From Mansonella perstans (lineage: Eukaryota; Nematoda; Chromadorea; Rhabditida; Onchocercidae): a stretch of DNA of 64,000 nt. Below the pieces are notes generated by a model. It ran no database searches. It had not been told where the DNA came from and was given only the letters and a program-made list of their open reading frames with translations. Shown here in pieces: positions 36,228-49,500 of the stretch; the stretch's first letter is position 1, and every line of letters starts with the position of its first letter. The stretch spans positions 186,001 to 250,000 of the forward strand of contig JBAMDO010000029.1 in the NCBI GenBank assembly GCA_037074765.1, written 5' to 3'. Both the position numbers and the translations under genes were made by a program.

Positions 36228-38702
36228 ATGTCTCAACAATTTCTTTTCATTGCCGCCCTGTTATTTGCTTTCAACAGGTCTGACTTCCTTCCTGTTCCAG
36301 AAAGGAATAAACAAAGAGAAATTGAACCAACCGACCATTATGTTATGTTTAATTAACTTTTTCACATATGCATTCATGCCTTTTAGCATAAAAAGCATTC
36401 AAAAGCAAAAGCATACATTCTTCCGAATGTTATGCATATTTAATAGTTGATGCAAAATCGTAATTTATATTTACATAGTGAGCGGTACAAATGGATACAA
36501 AGCTTTGTTTCACAGGTGTTGCTATTAACACACTATTAAAAAAAGTTTACAAATCTTTGCCCGTCCTTTGACCCCTTTTAATTAGATTAGTACTAATCTG
36601 ATTGATTTATCTTTTAGCAATAAAATACTTTTCGCTGTCGCTAAATCTCTGAATATTACATGCTACAGAAAAGATCATCCCTATCTAAATAAAGAACAGA
36701 TGTGGTGCAACAACTATTACTATACAGATGGTTATTCGGATTTTGCGGTGAAATACAGTTGTAAGTTATTCAGAATATAAATCAATTTAATTACTCTTTT
36801 GTCATCAATCATTTGTAATAATGAAAATTTAGTAAAATTGTTTTTGCTATTTAACTGTAATGCACTGACACTTTGCTTTCAAATGATTATGTTAGCCTGT
36901 CACGTTGTAAATACAAAAAAGTATCCATCCATACGTAGTACATATAGCATTGAAATAAAAATACATCCTGAAACTTCACAACGTTTCAGATCTGCTATGA
37001 TGTATTCATGACGATACAATTAATTTCAAATAATAAATAGGTTGTTTACATTGAAATAGGATTGTTTATCACTGACCTAGTCATTAACTAAGAGGAAATT
37101 TCAAAAATTAATAATTATGTATCAGGTACAGAACTGTTATAACTTACTTTTGTAACACAATCCTAGTTATTCCACAAAATAACGATACGAGTATATGCTT
37201 TTCATTATCGAGAGAACAAAATTGGTGCAAGAAATTTTTGTCGGTCTCTGGTCTACAGAACTTTACCATTCCACAACAAATTCAGTCTGGGGCGGTAACT
37301 TATTCATCACCGACCGATCTTGACACGAACCTTAGCCCTATAGCACAGTACTATTAGAACTCGCCACTCGGCCATCATTACTACATCTCAAGTAAACATA
37401 TGCCTCACTATTTTACTTTTATTAAATTAAACAAATTTAAAACACTGGAACGAAGCAATACATTGCAATTTTGAAAATCTAAAATATTGCAAATTTTTAC
37501 TAGAAAAAAAACACTTATTAACATAGTTAAAATTTCACTAAATTCAAAGATATTAAAATATTAAAAAAATAGAAAATTCTGAATAGTATTTCCAGTCTAT
37601 ATAGAAGAAACAGAAGGATTAAGTACCTTTAAATCTTCTTTTCATGACATAATTTAAAATTATCTTCAATCATTTAAATGTTTAGAACTTTCCAATAATA
37701 TTCATGAAGCCACATATGTCTTCTCTGTTGATTAGCATTGTTGTAGGATTTGATAAAGTACCATTAGTTCATAGACAATTTGCTCTAAAATATCATAGGA
37801 TTGCACTGATTCTTGGATAGTTTTCATCTAGGCTTTTTTTTCTCTTTGATAGATCAAAAATTATAACAAATTAACTCGAAAGGATCATAAAAAAATGATA
37901 AGCTTTCCCCCTTGTTATCCACAAATTGTTGCATTGAGCCATCAGTTCTTTCACATTTTCTCCTTATCACTTTACAGCTTTGCTATCAATCATTAAGTAA
38001 TGCAATTTATTTGAAAAACTGTGAGAAAATCACTTCTTCACATGTATTACACCACAGATTTCTTTCAAAACGGCAACGTCAAAGCGATTCATTTCATCAT
38101 CTATTCGAAAAAGAAACTTCCGATCTGCAACTCCCACCACCAACACTTTCGCAACAATTCCCTTTACCTCATCTTTATACCGCAATATCACATCTACAGA
38201 AACGAAGTATTGCTATTTTGCTATTAAATCTAAATTAAAACGGAAAATATGTGAAATCCGAAGAAAAATACCAGAAACCAAACTTCAGAAATATCCAAGT
38301 AATTAATTCAACAACTGTTCACAGAACTTTTTTCACTTTGCTTAAAATTATTTCATGCAGAATCAATACCATGAAGAAATCTTGATGAAAATGTGTCTGC
38401 TAATATCAACAAATCTGAATGAAAATGTGTCTGCTAAATGAGCAATTTCAAATTATATCAAATTTTGAAATTTAAATTGCATAGAAAACACCCAGTACAA
38501 TGTTTAAACGTTGTATCTATCACTTGATGGAAACTACCACAACGCACGTATCGATATAGAAAATGGTCAACACTTCTCAGCCTATCCATTTATTTCGAAT
38601 AAATGTACAGTCAATTCAGAAAGATGTTTACTCCCACAACATTTGCGGACCTACGATTTAGTAAAATCTTACCTACCAAAATTGTTTAAAGTACAAAATT
38701 AG
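36228..38702 (+). CDS. Secreted cysteine-rich protein, unknown family (230 aa)
   Basis: Five exons, 36228-36277, 36618-36760, 37167-37294, 37978-38206 and 38560-38702, join with matching phases (2, 1, 0, 1) and good GT/AG ends to give about 230 aa. The ATG directly follows an acceptor (gattgcag). Residues 1-16 form a signal peptide (MSQQFLFIAALLFAFN). There is no other membrane span, so the protein should be secreted. Eight Cys fall in pairs, and two pairs share a motif: TCYRKDHPYLNKEQMWCNNY and ICFSLSREQNWCKKF. A third pair (LCYQSLSNAIYLKNCE) and a fourth (KCTVNSERC) are looser. The fourth exon has a Pro/Gln stretch (LQLPPPTLSQQFPLP). The exons are clearly GC-richer than their introns. I recognise no known domain. 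An alternative third exon at 36896-37011 would give a 102-aa form. Confidence 0.55.
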
Positions 38703-40518
38703 TAATCGAAGTTTAGCCATTTAAAAAGAAAAAGAAAGTGTGAACGAATTGATCAGAGAATTTTTATAGCTGTCGGAATTCGCGCAATACAATTATCAAT
38801 GATTTCAGAATAGCTGAATGCAAAAATATTATTGAAAAAATTGAGAAAAAAATTGTGAATGGCAGAGGTACTTTGAATTCATTGAACCTCTACTATCATT
38901 TATTATTTAGAAAGAACAAGTAAAAACACATATTGTAGTAAAGCAACGAAAAAAATTGTGAACAATTATGTAAAAAGCAACAAGTGAAATGGAAAAAAAG
39001 AAAAAAAAAAGAATGCATGCCAACTAATGGACAATAGTAAAAAAGCTATTTACAATTGAAAAAACAATCAATTCCTAGAAATTTCGCCAATAAAGATAAT
39101 TAAAAAGAATTGGAAACAAAAAGAAAGATTGAATGCTACAACAACAGTATCAATATATTTTAAGATAATATCATGTAAAAGTTTTATGCAACTATATCAT
39201 TGTATACTATAATTTATCATTAGTATAGCTATCACTGTTACTCTTATAGCATTCAATTTTCTTCAAAGGCATTTGTAATTGAGAAGACACAAAATATCAA
39301 TAGCAAAAAGGCATTTCAGGATTAATTTAAAATTAATAAAACAAAAATGTATGCACAATTAAAGCTCCATTATTTATATTAATGACTAAGAACTTTATCT
39401 TATTAATATTATATCGTTTTTAAAAATCAATTTAAAAGCGAAGATTTCCACAAATTTCACATTTGTTCAAATTTAATGAATTCCCTCGATCAATGATGCT
39501 CATAATAATTCCTGTATCTTTTTGATAAAATAAGACCATGCGAAACTTGTTGGATTTTTCAATTTAAATTAGTGAGTTTCTTGGCATAACTTCAACCATG
39601 TATTAAAAATTTTAAGAAGATCATTTCCAGGGAAATTAATTTACAGATATGGATCATTACAATGACAGATAGGTTTGTTTCACAAATAGAAAATTTTGGA
39701 AATGCAAGAATAAAACAGATTACGTTAACAACATTTGAAAATAATGCATGAAAAGCAAGAAAAGCACAATTTTTGTAGACAGAAATTACATGAGATGGGC
39801 ACTATAAGGGAAAGGGAAAAAATGAAACGATAAATGATGAAAATACTGCTGATACGTTAAGTAGAAACCACCCAGTTAATAATAATCACAGTTTCAAGAC
39901 ATCTATTTCAAATTTTTATTTAATAAGAACCGATTTGCCATTTTGGACATTCATAAATTCAAAAGTTTGCCTAAAAAATTTAATTCCAAATAGTATCTCC
40001 ATGAGCTACTAGCTTTATTATAAACTAAATCTAAAATTTCAGAAAAAAAAAAGTCATATAACTACCATTTAAAAAATGCACGCAATTAATTTAATTTTGA
40101 GGCACACTGGCTGAAAAATGAAACGAGATCCATACAAGTAAAATCAATACAAACGCATGTTGATGTAAATAGTGATGAAACAAAAACACAGAACTATGAT
40201 TTCATGTGGCAGCACAAAAAATCATAATATTATTGGCCTCCAAATAAATAATTAACAAGTTTAAAACACATTAAATAACATATTATTTTATTTCGTTGGT
40301 ATTTAAACAACTGTCTGATCGATAAACTATCAATTACCAGGCTAATAAAATAATTATCAAATCGTCATGTCTTTCAACATTTTAAGTTCTACCTGTTAAA
40401 TAATTAGTTACTTCTGGAACGAGGCTATAAGATCAATTCTATATTTTCTTATCTAAATTCAAGAATTGAAAAATAGAAGATGAATATATTATTTTTGCAA
40501 AAAACTGCTGAAAGGAAC
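38703..40518. other. Intergenic, 3' flanks of two converging genes
   Basis: The secreted-protein gene (plus) and the Delta-type gene (minus) converge here. AT-rich with A runs; no coding-like stretch was seen. Confidence 0.45.
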
Positions 40519-43500
40519 TCATAAATTAGTTTGTATGTCTGTCATCTTAGGAACCAAATCTTGTAACTGCCGTCTAGAATTATTATTTGCAATTATTCGA
40601 TAGTTGATAATATTTGATTCTGGTTCGTTATTTGTTTTTTGCAACATCACTTTTGGTGCTGATAATTCATCGATTTCTTCATAGTAACTGCCGCCATCTT
40701 CAGACGATTGCATTGGTAAAGGCGAACATGTGACATCAAAATGTTTTGGATGTCGTATATCCTAATACAAAGCTTAATAAAAGACATATACAAAAAAAGT
40801 AATTAGTTAATTTTAACCTGATTCTGTATTCAAATACAAATACGCAAAGTCTTTTCTCTCTGCAACTTGAAAAAAAAATAAAAAAAAACACTTTATTACA
40901 GCATCTTACATTTTTTAACGATGGTAGCTTTATGTTTACTGTCGGTTCGACTGCATAACGCTCACAATAATCAAGACCTTCACAACCTGCACAAAATGTT
41001 AACCTTTTCTTGCCAGACATCTGTAAACATAGCAATGAGATATTTCAATTAAAACTATTACAATTTTTATATTATTGCCACTATTCATGAAAAGCTTAGA
41101 TTAATTCGAAGCGAACAAAAACTGATGACAGATCGGTTAATTTTAATTATGAATAATTTTCTCAAAATTTCTTCCTGTTTTTCCTTTTTCATTTTTTTAA
41201 TCATCATCTAATATTCTCAATTTCGAGTTGCGATCTAGTACAGAAAATTACTGAAATAAGAAGAATGCTGAATACAAAAATGAAAGAAATGAAGAAAACT
41301 TGTTCAAATCATTTGTTCTAAACGTGCGATGATAATGGAATACTTGGTCATGAATTTCCAACAAACACAACTTGTAATTATTTATTTCTCTATTTTTATT
41401 AATCTAGTCATTCCTATAATTCTATTTCACGGTTCTACTAATTTATAAATAAGAATTTATAAATAAAAAAAATTTCAAACAAACTAACTGTCTGAATTCT
41501 GTTCTTCCGATCTGGTTCGGAATAGCTAATTTCAGCATTTGGACTTATATGTATGGATAAACATGGCTTTTGCTCGGAATATTTTGAAAGTATTCTTGAA
41601 TTTTGGTCATTTTGGCGAACTGGATCTATTAAAGATGTTTTTCTTGCTTTCTGTCGATAAAAAATAACAACAATCAACACCAGTCCAAGAATACAACATG
41701 AAGAAAGTAATATAAGTAACAGATCTCTGAAGTTTATTCCACCAGTTGAAGCCTGAAATCTTAGTATTTTAAGAGAAGTTAATGGAGCTATTGAAATCAT
41801 ACGTTTAGATTTTAACTGTATTTGGAAACAATGTTAAGCCAAATCTCTCAGTGCAGATAACAACCTGTTGTTCATCTTCGATCTTTACGACAAAAGTTCT
41901 GGTGAGATTATAGTGTTGAAGTGGTCGACATCCCGATTCAAGATGTAAACAGCTTTCACCATAGAAACACGGTGGACAGAGGCAATGATATCCCCGAAAT
42001 GATTTGACACAGGTTCCTCCGTTTCTACAAATGCGAAATTGATTGATACCAACAGAAAAATATAAGAACTAAAAATGAAATTTAATGCTCTGTAAACACA
42101 TCAGTCAATTATTAATGATCAATTAGTTGGTATTCTGAATCCAAATCTCTTTTTGACCTAAAAATCCAAACAAAATAAGAATTTCAAAAAAAAAACATCC
42201 AAACAAAAATAAGAATTCCTTCTTTTTGCCTAACATGAATATACCTGCACGAACTGTGATCACATCCCATTTCAGCAATTTTACAATCGTTTCCTTTAAA
42301 CCCGGCTCGACATTTACAATAGTATCCTTCACCTCGCATTTCAATACACTGGCCACCGTTCATGCAGGGTTCATTTAAACAAGCATTGACGGAATCTTGA
42401 CATAATGTACCGCTAAAACCATCTGGGCATTGGCATTTGTAATTATTGACTTCATCAATGCAACGCCCGCCATTCATGCATGGATTAAGCTGAAAGTACT
42501 TTGGTTTTAAAAAATAGATATAAAACTTTAAACTCATCCCCTCACAGCCAAAGCAAATTCTTTTGAAATTTCACCAGAATCTGCCAGATAGAGAACCCTA
42601 TATTAGCGAGAGCATTCATTTTTTAAATTTAAATTTAATTTCGAATTTGAAAGAAGATTTAAAAAGGCAAGGAAATGTTTTCGAGGAAATGGTCAAAAAC
42701 TTCCGGATGTTATGCTTTGATCCAGCTTTTGAATTAGTCTTCTAGGAATAGGAAATTTTAAATGGAAATACAGAAAAAAAAGAAAGCAACAAGATGCATA
42801 CTAAAATATTCCTTTAAAATTACAATTATCCAAATCTACCTGTGCACACTCATTAGAATTCTCTTCACAGTGCTTTCCGGTGAAGCCAAGCGGACAAAGA
42901 CAATCATAGTCTGCAGCAACATTTTTTTCCACACACTTTCCTCCTAAAATAAGAAAATAAGATATGAAAATTAATCATAATTGAGCAACTTTTTAACTAA
43001 TAAATTTTCAAAATGTTAGCTAAATCAACTTTATCAAAAGCGCAACATAAATTGGATGAATGACCTTGAAAGGAGGAAATTTAGTGTTTCCCCACAAATC
43101 TAATTCAAAGACGGTAAAAAAGTCGAAAATTACTTTTAAAAAGAGAAGGCATCATGAAGAATAAAGGTAATACTTCGATAAAATATGCTCATTAAACCAA
43201 GGTTAATTTGGTCAATATGAGAGCTCAGCATGAATTTTTTTTAATTGAAAAATGAAAACAAAATAGTAGGTTGAATAGCACTGCAGCCAGCTGTGGGAGG
43301 TCCATATAATGAAGCCACCCTTTTAAACCCTTATCAACTAAACAACATACAATATTTTGAATTTAGAATTTTAGATCAATTCTACAAGTGGGTACATCTA
43401 ACAATAAACTTATTTCTGTTACTAATTGCTCGTTTAATGCTAAAAGCATGAACATCTATAACAATAAAATCTTCTTACACTCAGCAGGCGAACGAATCGG

Positions 43501-46500
43501 AAAACCTTTGTGTAATCCAACTAGCTCTAGCAAGCGTTTCACCCTGCTGTGATTACAACAAATACTAACCGACAAGAATGTAATACTACTAATTTGTAAC
43601 CTGAACTGTATTACTTATTAGTATGTTTTGAAAAACCACAATCTCATGTTAATCTGTTGCGATTTCGCTCATGACAAACAGCAGTGCTGTATTTAGCGTT
43701 AATATTTTAAAATTTCAGAAATCACAAAAATAAATTGACCATTAAGACAATGGACTCCATCACAAGGTCTGATCTCGATATCGCAAGTAGTACCAGTCCA
43801 TCCTGGTGGACAACTACAAAAGAATACTCCACGAATTTGCAAACAAGTAGCACCATTTTGACATGGTGAATCTGAACAAGAGTCAGCAGCAACTTGACAG
43901 TAGCGACCAGTAAAGCCTTTCGGACAAACACAAGTATAGTTGTTTCCTGGTATATCCTGAAAGATACACTGTCTGAAATGAAGACGGCAATATCCAAAAA
44001 ACAATAACTTTCAAACACAGACTAAGATTTAATTAGAATTAATTTTACTATGTAAATACTTTTTCAAAGAGTTGTTTTCTTGGAATCACAGATAAAAGTA
44101 TAACATACAATACAAGAAGCTCCATTTAAACATGGCAACAGCGAACAATTCTGTACACGAGTTTCACAGTTCGTTCCTGTGTACCCATCTAGACATTCAC
44201 ATGTATACTGCCCGTGACCTGTATTTCTACATGTTGCATTATTCCTGCACGGTTGGTGTCGTGTACAGTAGTTCAAATCTATAAAATTCTTTATGAAAGT
44301 TTGGCGGCATAAAATCATAAAATGGTGCATTATAAGAGTATTAAGCATCGATATGCAATACGTGGTATTCATAAGTTATTAAAGGTTTCGACGCGATTCT
44401 GATAGACAAATCAATCATCTGATTTTGATATAGGGACGAAAAATTAATCGAACTGTCTAGTAGCTAGTTTCCTATGAAGTTTCCTTTGGGATAGCTAAGA
44501 TGCGTAGTAAAGCATTTATAATCAGGTAAGGCGAGTGATTAGATGGAAAAGTTTGAAGAATGTCTTCAACATATTCTCAAACTTTCAATGAGTATGATAT
44601 CTTGCTTGCTTAAATGAAGCGTAGACATTGAATGTGTACTGCAAGTAAGACATTTTTGGCAAGCAAAATTGGCGTTGTGAGATGAACTGAACGTTGAATT
44701 TAAAGTTGAGCACTACTACTTCTAACACTTTATATAATTTTAATGAAAATGCAATCTGCTAAATTTAATAATTCAATTAGTAATCCTTTCCAAATTTTAA
44801 AGTGTTTAAATTGTCGAAAAATAGAAGTTTGAAGGCAAGTAAAGTTTAAAATACCTTCGTTGCAAAAATGTCCTCCCCAGCCTTCATCGCAAATACACTG
44901 ATTGGGCGTCTTGCATATGCCATGCTTGCAACCCGGATATCTCACACACTACAAAGAATAACAACCAAGATAGTAAAATATTTCTTGAAGTTGGAATTTA
45001 AAAAAGAGAAATCATTTTTGATTTGTAGATTCTTTTTTTACGAAAGACTGTAAAAAGCATACTTGATCACAGTTCGGTCCAGTCCATCCGGTTTTACAAC
45101 GACATGAACCGGGTCGATCGCATGCACCATTAACGCAATTATCGCAGCGTGCTGAAGCTTGAACATATTGTTTACTGCACTTGAAAATAATTTCCAGATG
45201 AAATGATCTATCTTCTTTAATCAAAAATGTGTCCAACTCTTTCTTGAGCTATTACACTAGTTCAAAATAATTGAGAATTGATAAGATATTCAGTCATTAT
45301 TTGTTTAATAAGATTGGAGAAGATTTGATTGAGGAAGTTAAAAACAAAGGAATTTCAATTTCAAGATAAATTCAGGACGTGTAACGCATACTTTTTCATG
45401 TATACATAAAAGTAAACATTATTTCAGTTTTTTTTTTTTTATTCTTTAAACACATATTTTATGAATCAGATCGAAGGAAGGAATAAACTTTGCAAATCTA
45501 AAAAATTTGCGAAAAGTTTTCTGTCCACTTCACTTTAATTTTCAATTCTGCATCTGGCAATAATGACCAGTCTTTCGTTTCCTTTCATACTATATTAATC
45601 GGTCATAATCGGCACTATATTAATCGGTAGCATAAGCCACTTCGAAAACAACAAAAGCAAAAATTTTGGTTCTAATGATGAGATGAGCAGGTGGCCGAGA
45701 AAGCTACTCTGAGAGGTCAGAGAAAAGAAGGAAACAGAAATAATGGAAGATGACCGAAGCAAAACTAATTACTAACTGTTAATATTACATGTGTCAAAAT
45801 TATTAACAAATAATTCTTTTAATCTCTGCTTGTTTTCTACTAGAAATGACATTTAAGCGCTAAGAATCTGTTTGAGAAACAGCTGTTTTCCGTTTCATTT
45901 TAGCAACTGTTTTCACAGAATCTGCGCAGATTTCAACAATCAAATAATTTTTTTCAGCAATATGATGATATCATAGGGCTACTAGAAGCCATCCTATAGC
46001 AAAATGCTTGTTAAGAAACAAAAAAATGAGATCTATCTGATAATAGTAAGCATATGTAAGTCAAAAAAAAAAACCTCAAATTTCAAACAAAAAAGTTAAT
46101 GACCAGTTTACTGTAGACCGTTCAGAGTACATTGTAAATTCAGTAAAATTTTAGAAATTGATTGATACTCAATGCTTTTTTACTGAAAAAAGTTACAAGT
46201 ATGATGCTGCTTATTTGCACATCAATTGAGTTAATAAATACACAAAAAGGATTATAAGAGTTAAATGAAAAATGTAAAGGTGGATGAAGTATAGCTGAGA
46301 GTTGCTTCATATTCAGAAGAATTGGAAAGAAATGCATTTTCCTCATATTATGCATATCAACAAATGATCTTCGACGAAAAAATTCTACGAAAAAGAATAA
46401 ATCATAGCAATTAATGCCACTACAAGTGCATCAATATCCTATGTATTGCTTGCTAAAAAAAAACTACTAAAACTAAGTTCGCTATTGAGGCCAAGTTTGA

Positions 46501-49500
46501 AAATGACAGTGCTATTCTAAATCTTTAGATAAAACATTGTTTTTTTCTACAGTCACTGAAAGCTTAAAATAAAGCTACTATTCTGAGACATGAAATGTAA
46601 TTTCTGCTTTATAATTTTGATAAGAGTAATGAGCTTAAACTGAACAGGTAATAACTATAAGAAGTTAGTACCTACAGCGATTTTTGTCTGAGACTTACAT
46701 AAATGGTTTAGATCTGATTTACCACAATTAGTCTAATAGCTCTAAAATATTTGATGAAAGTCTAAATACTACTTGCCCGAAAACTATTTTCTTCCAAATT
46801 ATGAGCATAGTTGTAATAAAAATTGAACTTATATTTTGAAAACTGCCCAATTTATGATTCTATAAGAGTTAGTATGAAACGAACCGGTGTCACAATTTAA
46901 TCCTTCCCAGCCAAGTGAACACGCTAATGTTCCATTCGATGTACATTGAAAATGACCAACAGTACTAGACATCGGCTGACAAAATGTAAGACATCGAGGT
47001 CCATAATAATCATTAGCACAGGTTATCCTGTAAGCGATCCTCATTTGAAAACCATCTGTACCAATAAGCGTTTCTTCAATCCAATTTATACCCGACGGTA
47101 TATTTTCACGTTGGAAACCATCATGAGACATTAGCTTTTTCAAACCTAAAATTGAAATTACAAATTTCAGGATTCCTTTATAATAAATTCAAAAATCTAG
47201 CCTAATAACATCGTAAGTTTTATTGGTCAATTTAAATCATTTACATCAAATATCAGAGTGCAAAATCAATTTTTGGATGTTAAGTGCATATTAATTTTTC
47301 AGCAAGTACATAAAGCGAAAAAGAAAGGAAATCAAAATGAAATGTAGGAGAGGAATAAATGATTAAGATTTGGCAACAGAAAGTAATCAAGCGCGAAGAT
47401 TTATTGCTGATACAACTTAACTGTTGCTAAGGCCATCAAAAAGATGCCGTATTTGATAAAGCAGGGAAAAGTAGTGGCTTAGTTAAGTTAATCCGGTATG
47501 AACACTTGCACTTGTCAACTAAATAATTTCACACTTTGCTATTGGCCTTCCGATTGCAAAGTCTAAAGATAAAAGAGCAACAACATCCAATGAGTTAATA
47601 GAAAAATTCAAAAAAATTAAAAAAATTAAACTTACTTCCAGTGGTCCTCCATGCTTCCGTAATTAATGTAAATGATTCCTAAAATTAATCAAGATGTTAT
47701 CATTCATTCATTTTTATTTAAATAAAAAAATTAACTAATTTAATCAGATAATTACAAATTTATGGTTAAAATTCGCAAATGATAGCATTTTATAGTACAC
47801 TTTTATAGGTACATTGTCATAATAGTCTTATACCATCTGTAAAATATTCATCATACAGGCCAAATTAAAATGTCTGCACCTCTTAATTTTATATTTGTTC
47901 GTTATAATATTTCTGCTATATCTTTGCACCAAATAATTGCGATTTTTTAAAGCAGCGCGTGAGAAAGAACCTTGGAAAATGAATATACACTAAGGTTTTT
48001 GCTGTTGCAACCCGCACCCCCTCGAAAATCTCATAAAAAGAAGGAAAGTATGAAAAGAACAACACTATACATGTGTACTACATCTTACAACAAACGTGTA
48101 GTAATTCATTTGTGAAACAATGATAGTTGTATTGTTGTTTCGCGCGGCGATCTAAACAACCCATAGTTTTTTTAGAAGATTGGGGTATTATTTCCTACCT
48201 CTAATTATGCTGAATGTCTCATCGGAAGTACCTGTTTGGATGAAAGAGATTGGGACGCAAATATGGCGGAAATTTAGTACGCACACCAATGTGTCAAAAC
48301 AATTCACAGCTATCACCTATTCTACACAATTTTTTCAAAAATTAATGATCATTTAATGAGGCTTTATTATGATTATTATCATAAATCATGGACTTTTTTC
48401 ACAATGTTCTCAAAATTATCTGCAGTATTTTAAAATTTTAATACCAGTTTTAATCAAAAAAAAAATTTAATCAATGAAAATTGACGTTCGTAAACTCCAT
48501 GACAATCAAATTTAAAAAGTATGGTAATAAATGCACTTTTTAGGTTTTACAAGTGCATATTCATTGAAATAAACTGGATCCCCTATTTTAGCATTATTAG
48601 TACCGAAATTCATGCCAGAATAATTAATGGAATATTTACTTGCTATTGAGTAATGAAAGCATTCATTTATACACTTTTAAAAATTTTTTTCCAAAAAAGG
48701 ATCGACAAAATGGATTATTTTCATTAGAGTCGGCATTTAAAAGAAAAGTTAACAAGTACATACTGGCCAACCAAACTGGAAATCAATCTTTGTTCCGTTA
48801 CGTAAACGTTCAGCATCAAGTGTCATCTCACCGAATGTACATTCACCATTATAGTTGATGCGTTTTTCAAACTGCTTCAGACAAATTCTCAATTCAGGAC
48901 GAAATTCCTCTTTTGAGCCAACTGTCAATGAAAGCAATCGTATTTCGAATGAACCTGCACAAGCACACTGCAAAAAAAAATTTGGCTAAGAAATTTTCTA
49001 ATTTTTAAAAAATATTTGGAATAAATAGGCAGTAATTTTCGTTTTTTTTTTCAATCAGCACATTTGAAAAAACAAATTACTTCTTTATTAGAAAAAGATC
49101 TATATTTTATCATGAAGACTTTAAATGATGCAGTTATATTGGCGATAATTGTAGTTGAATATTTCCTTTGTAGTCTTCCGCCTAATCGATGACTTGATAC
49201 AATGATGCCGTTATCTGTATGGGTCATGGATATTGCGCTACATGCTATATTTCAAGAAATTTTCCAGAGCAATAGAACTTCAATAACAACCCGAAATACG
49301 TACAATAACGGTAGTTTAGCAGGTGAAAAAATGTTGTTCGTAAAACGAACAATAAACATTAACAATCAAACGATACAATCCGTCATGATGGATATAAGAC
49401 AATCTATGTAAGTCTTTGAGAAATGACAAAATTTAAATAATTTCCCAGTCTAATCAAGATGCTACATCTGCATACTTATATGAGTGGAGTAATTAAATTT

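Noticed and set aside
36896..37011. Alternative third exon of the secreted-protein gene
   Set aside because: It joins in phase, but the exon at 37167-37294 also joins and continues cleanly into two further GC-richer exons and repeats the cysteine module, so it is preferred.
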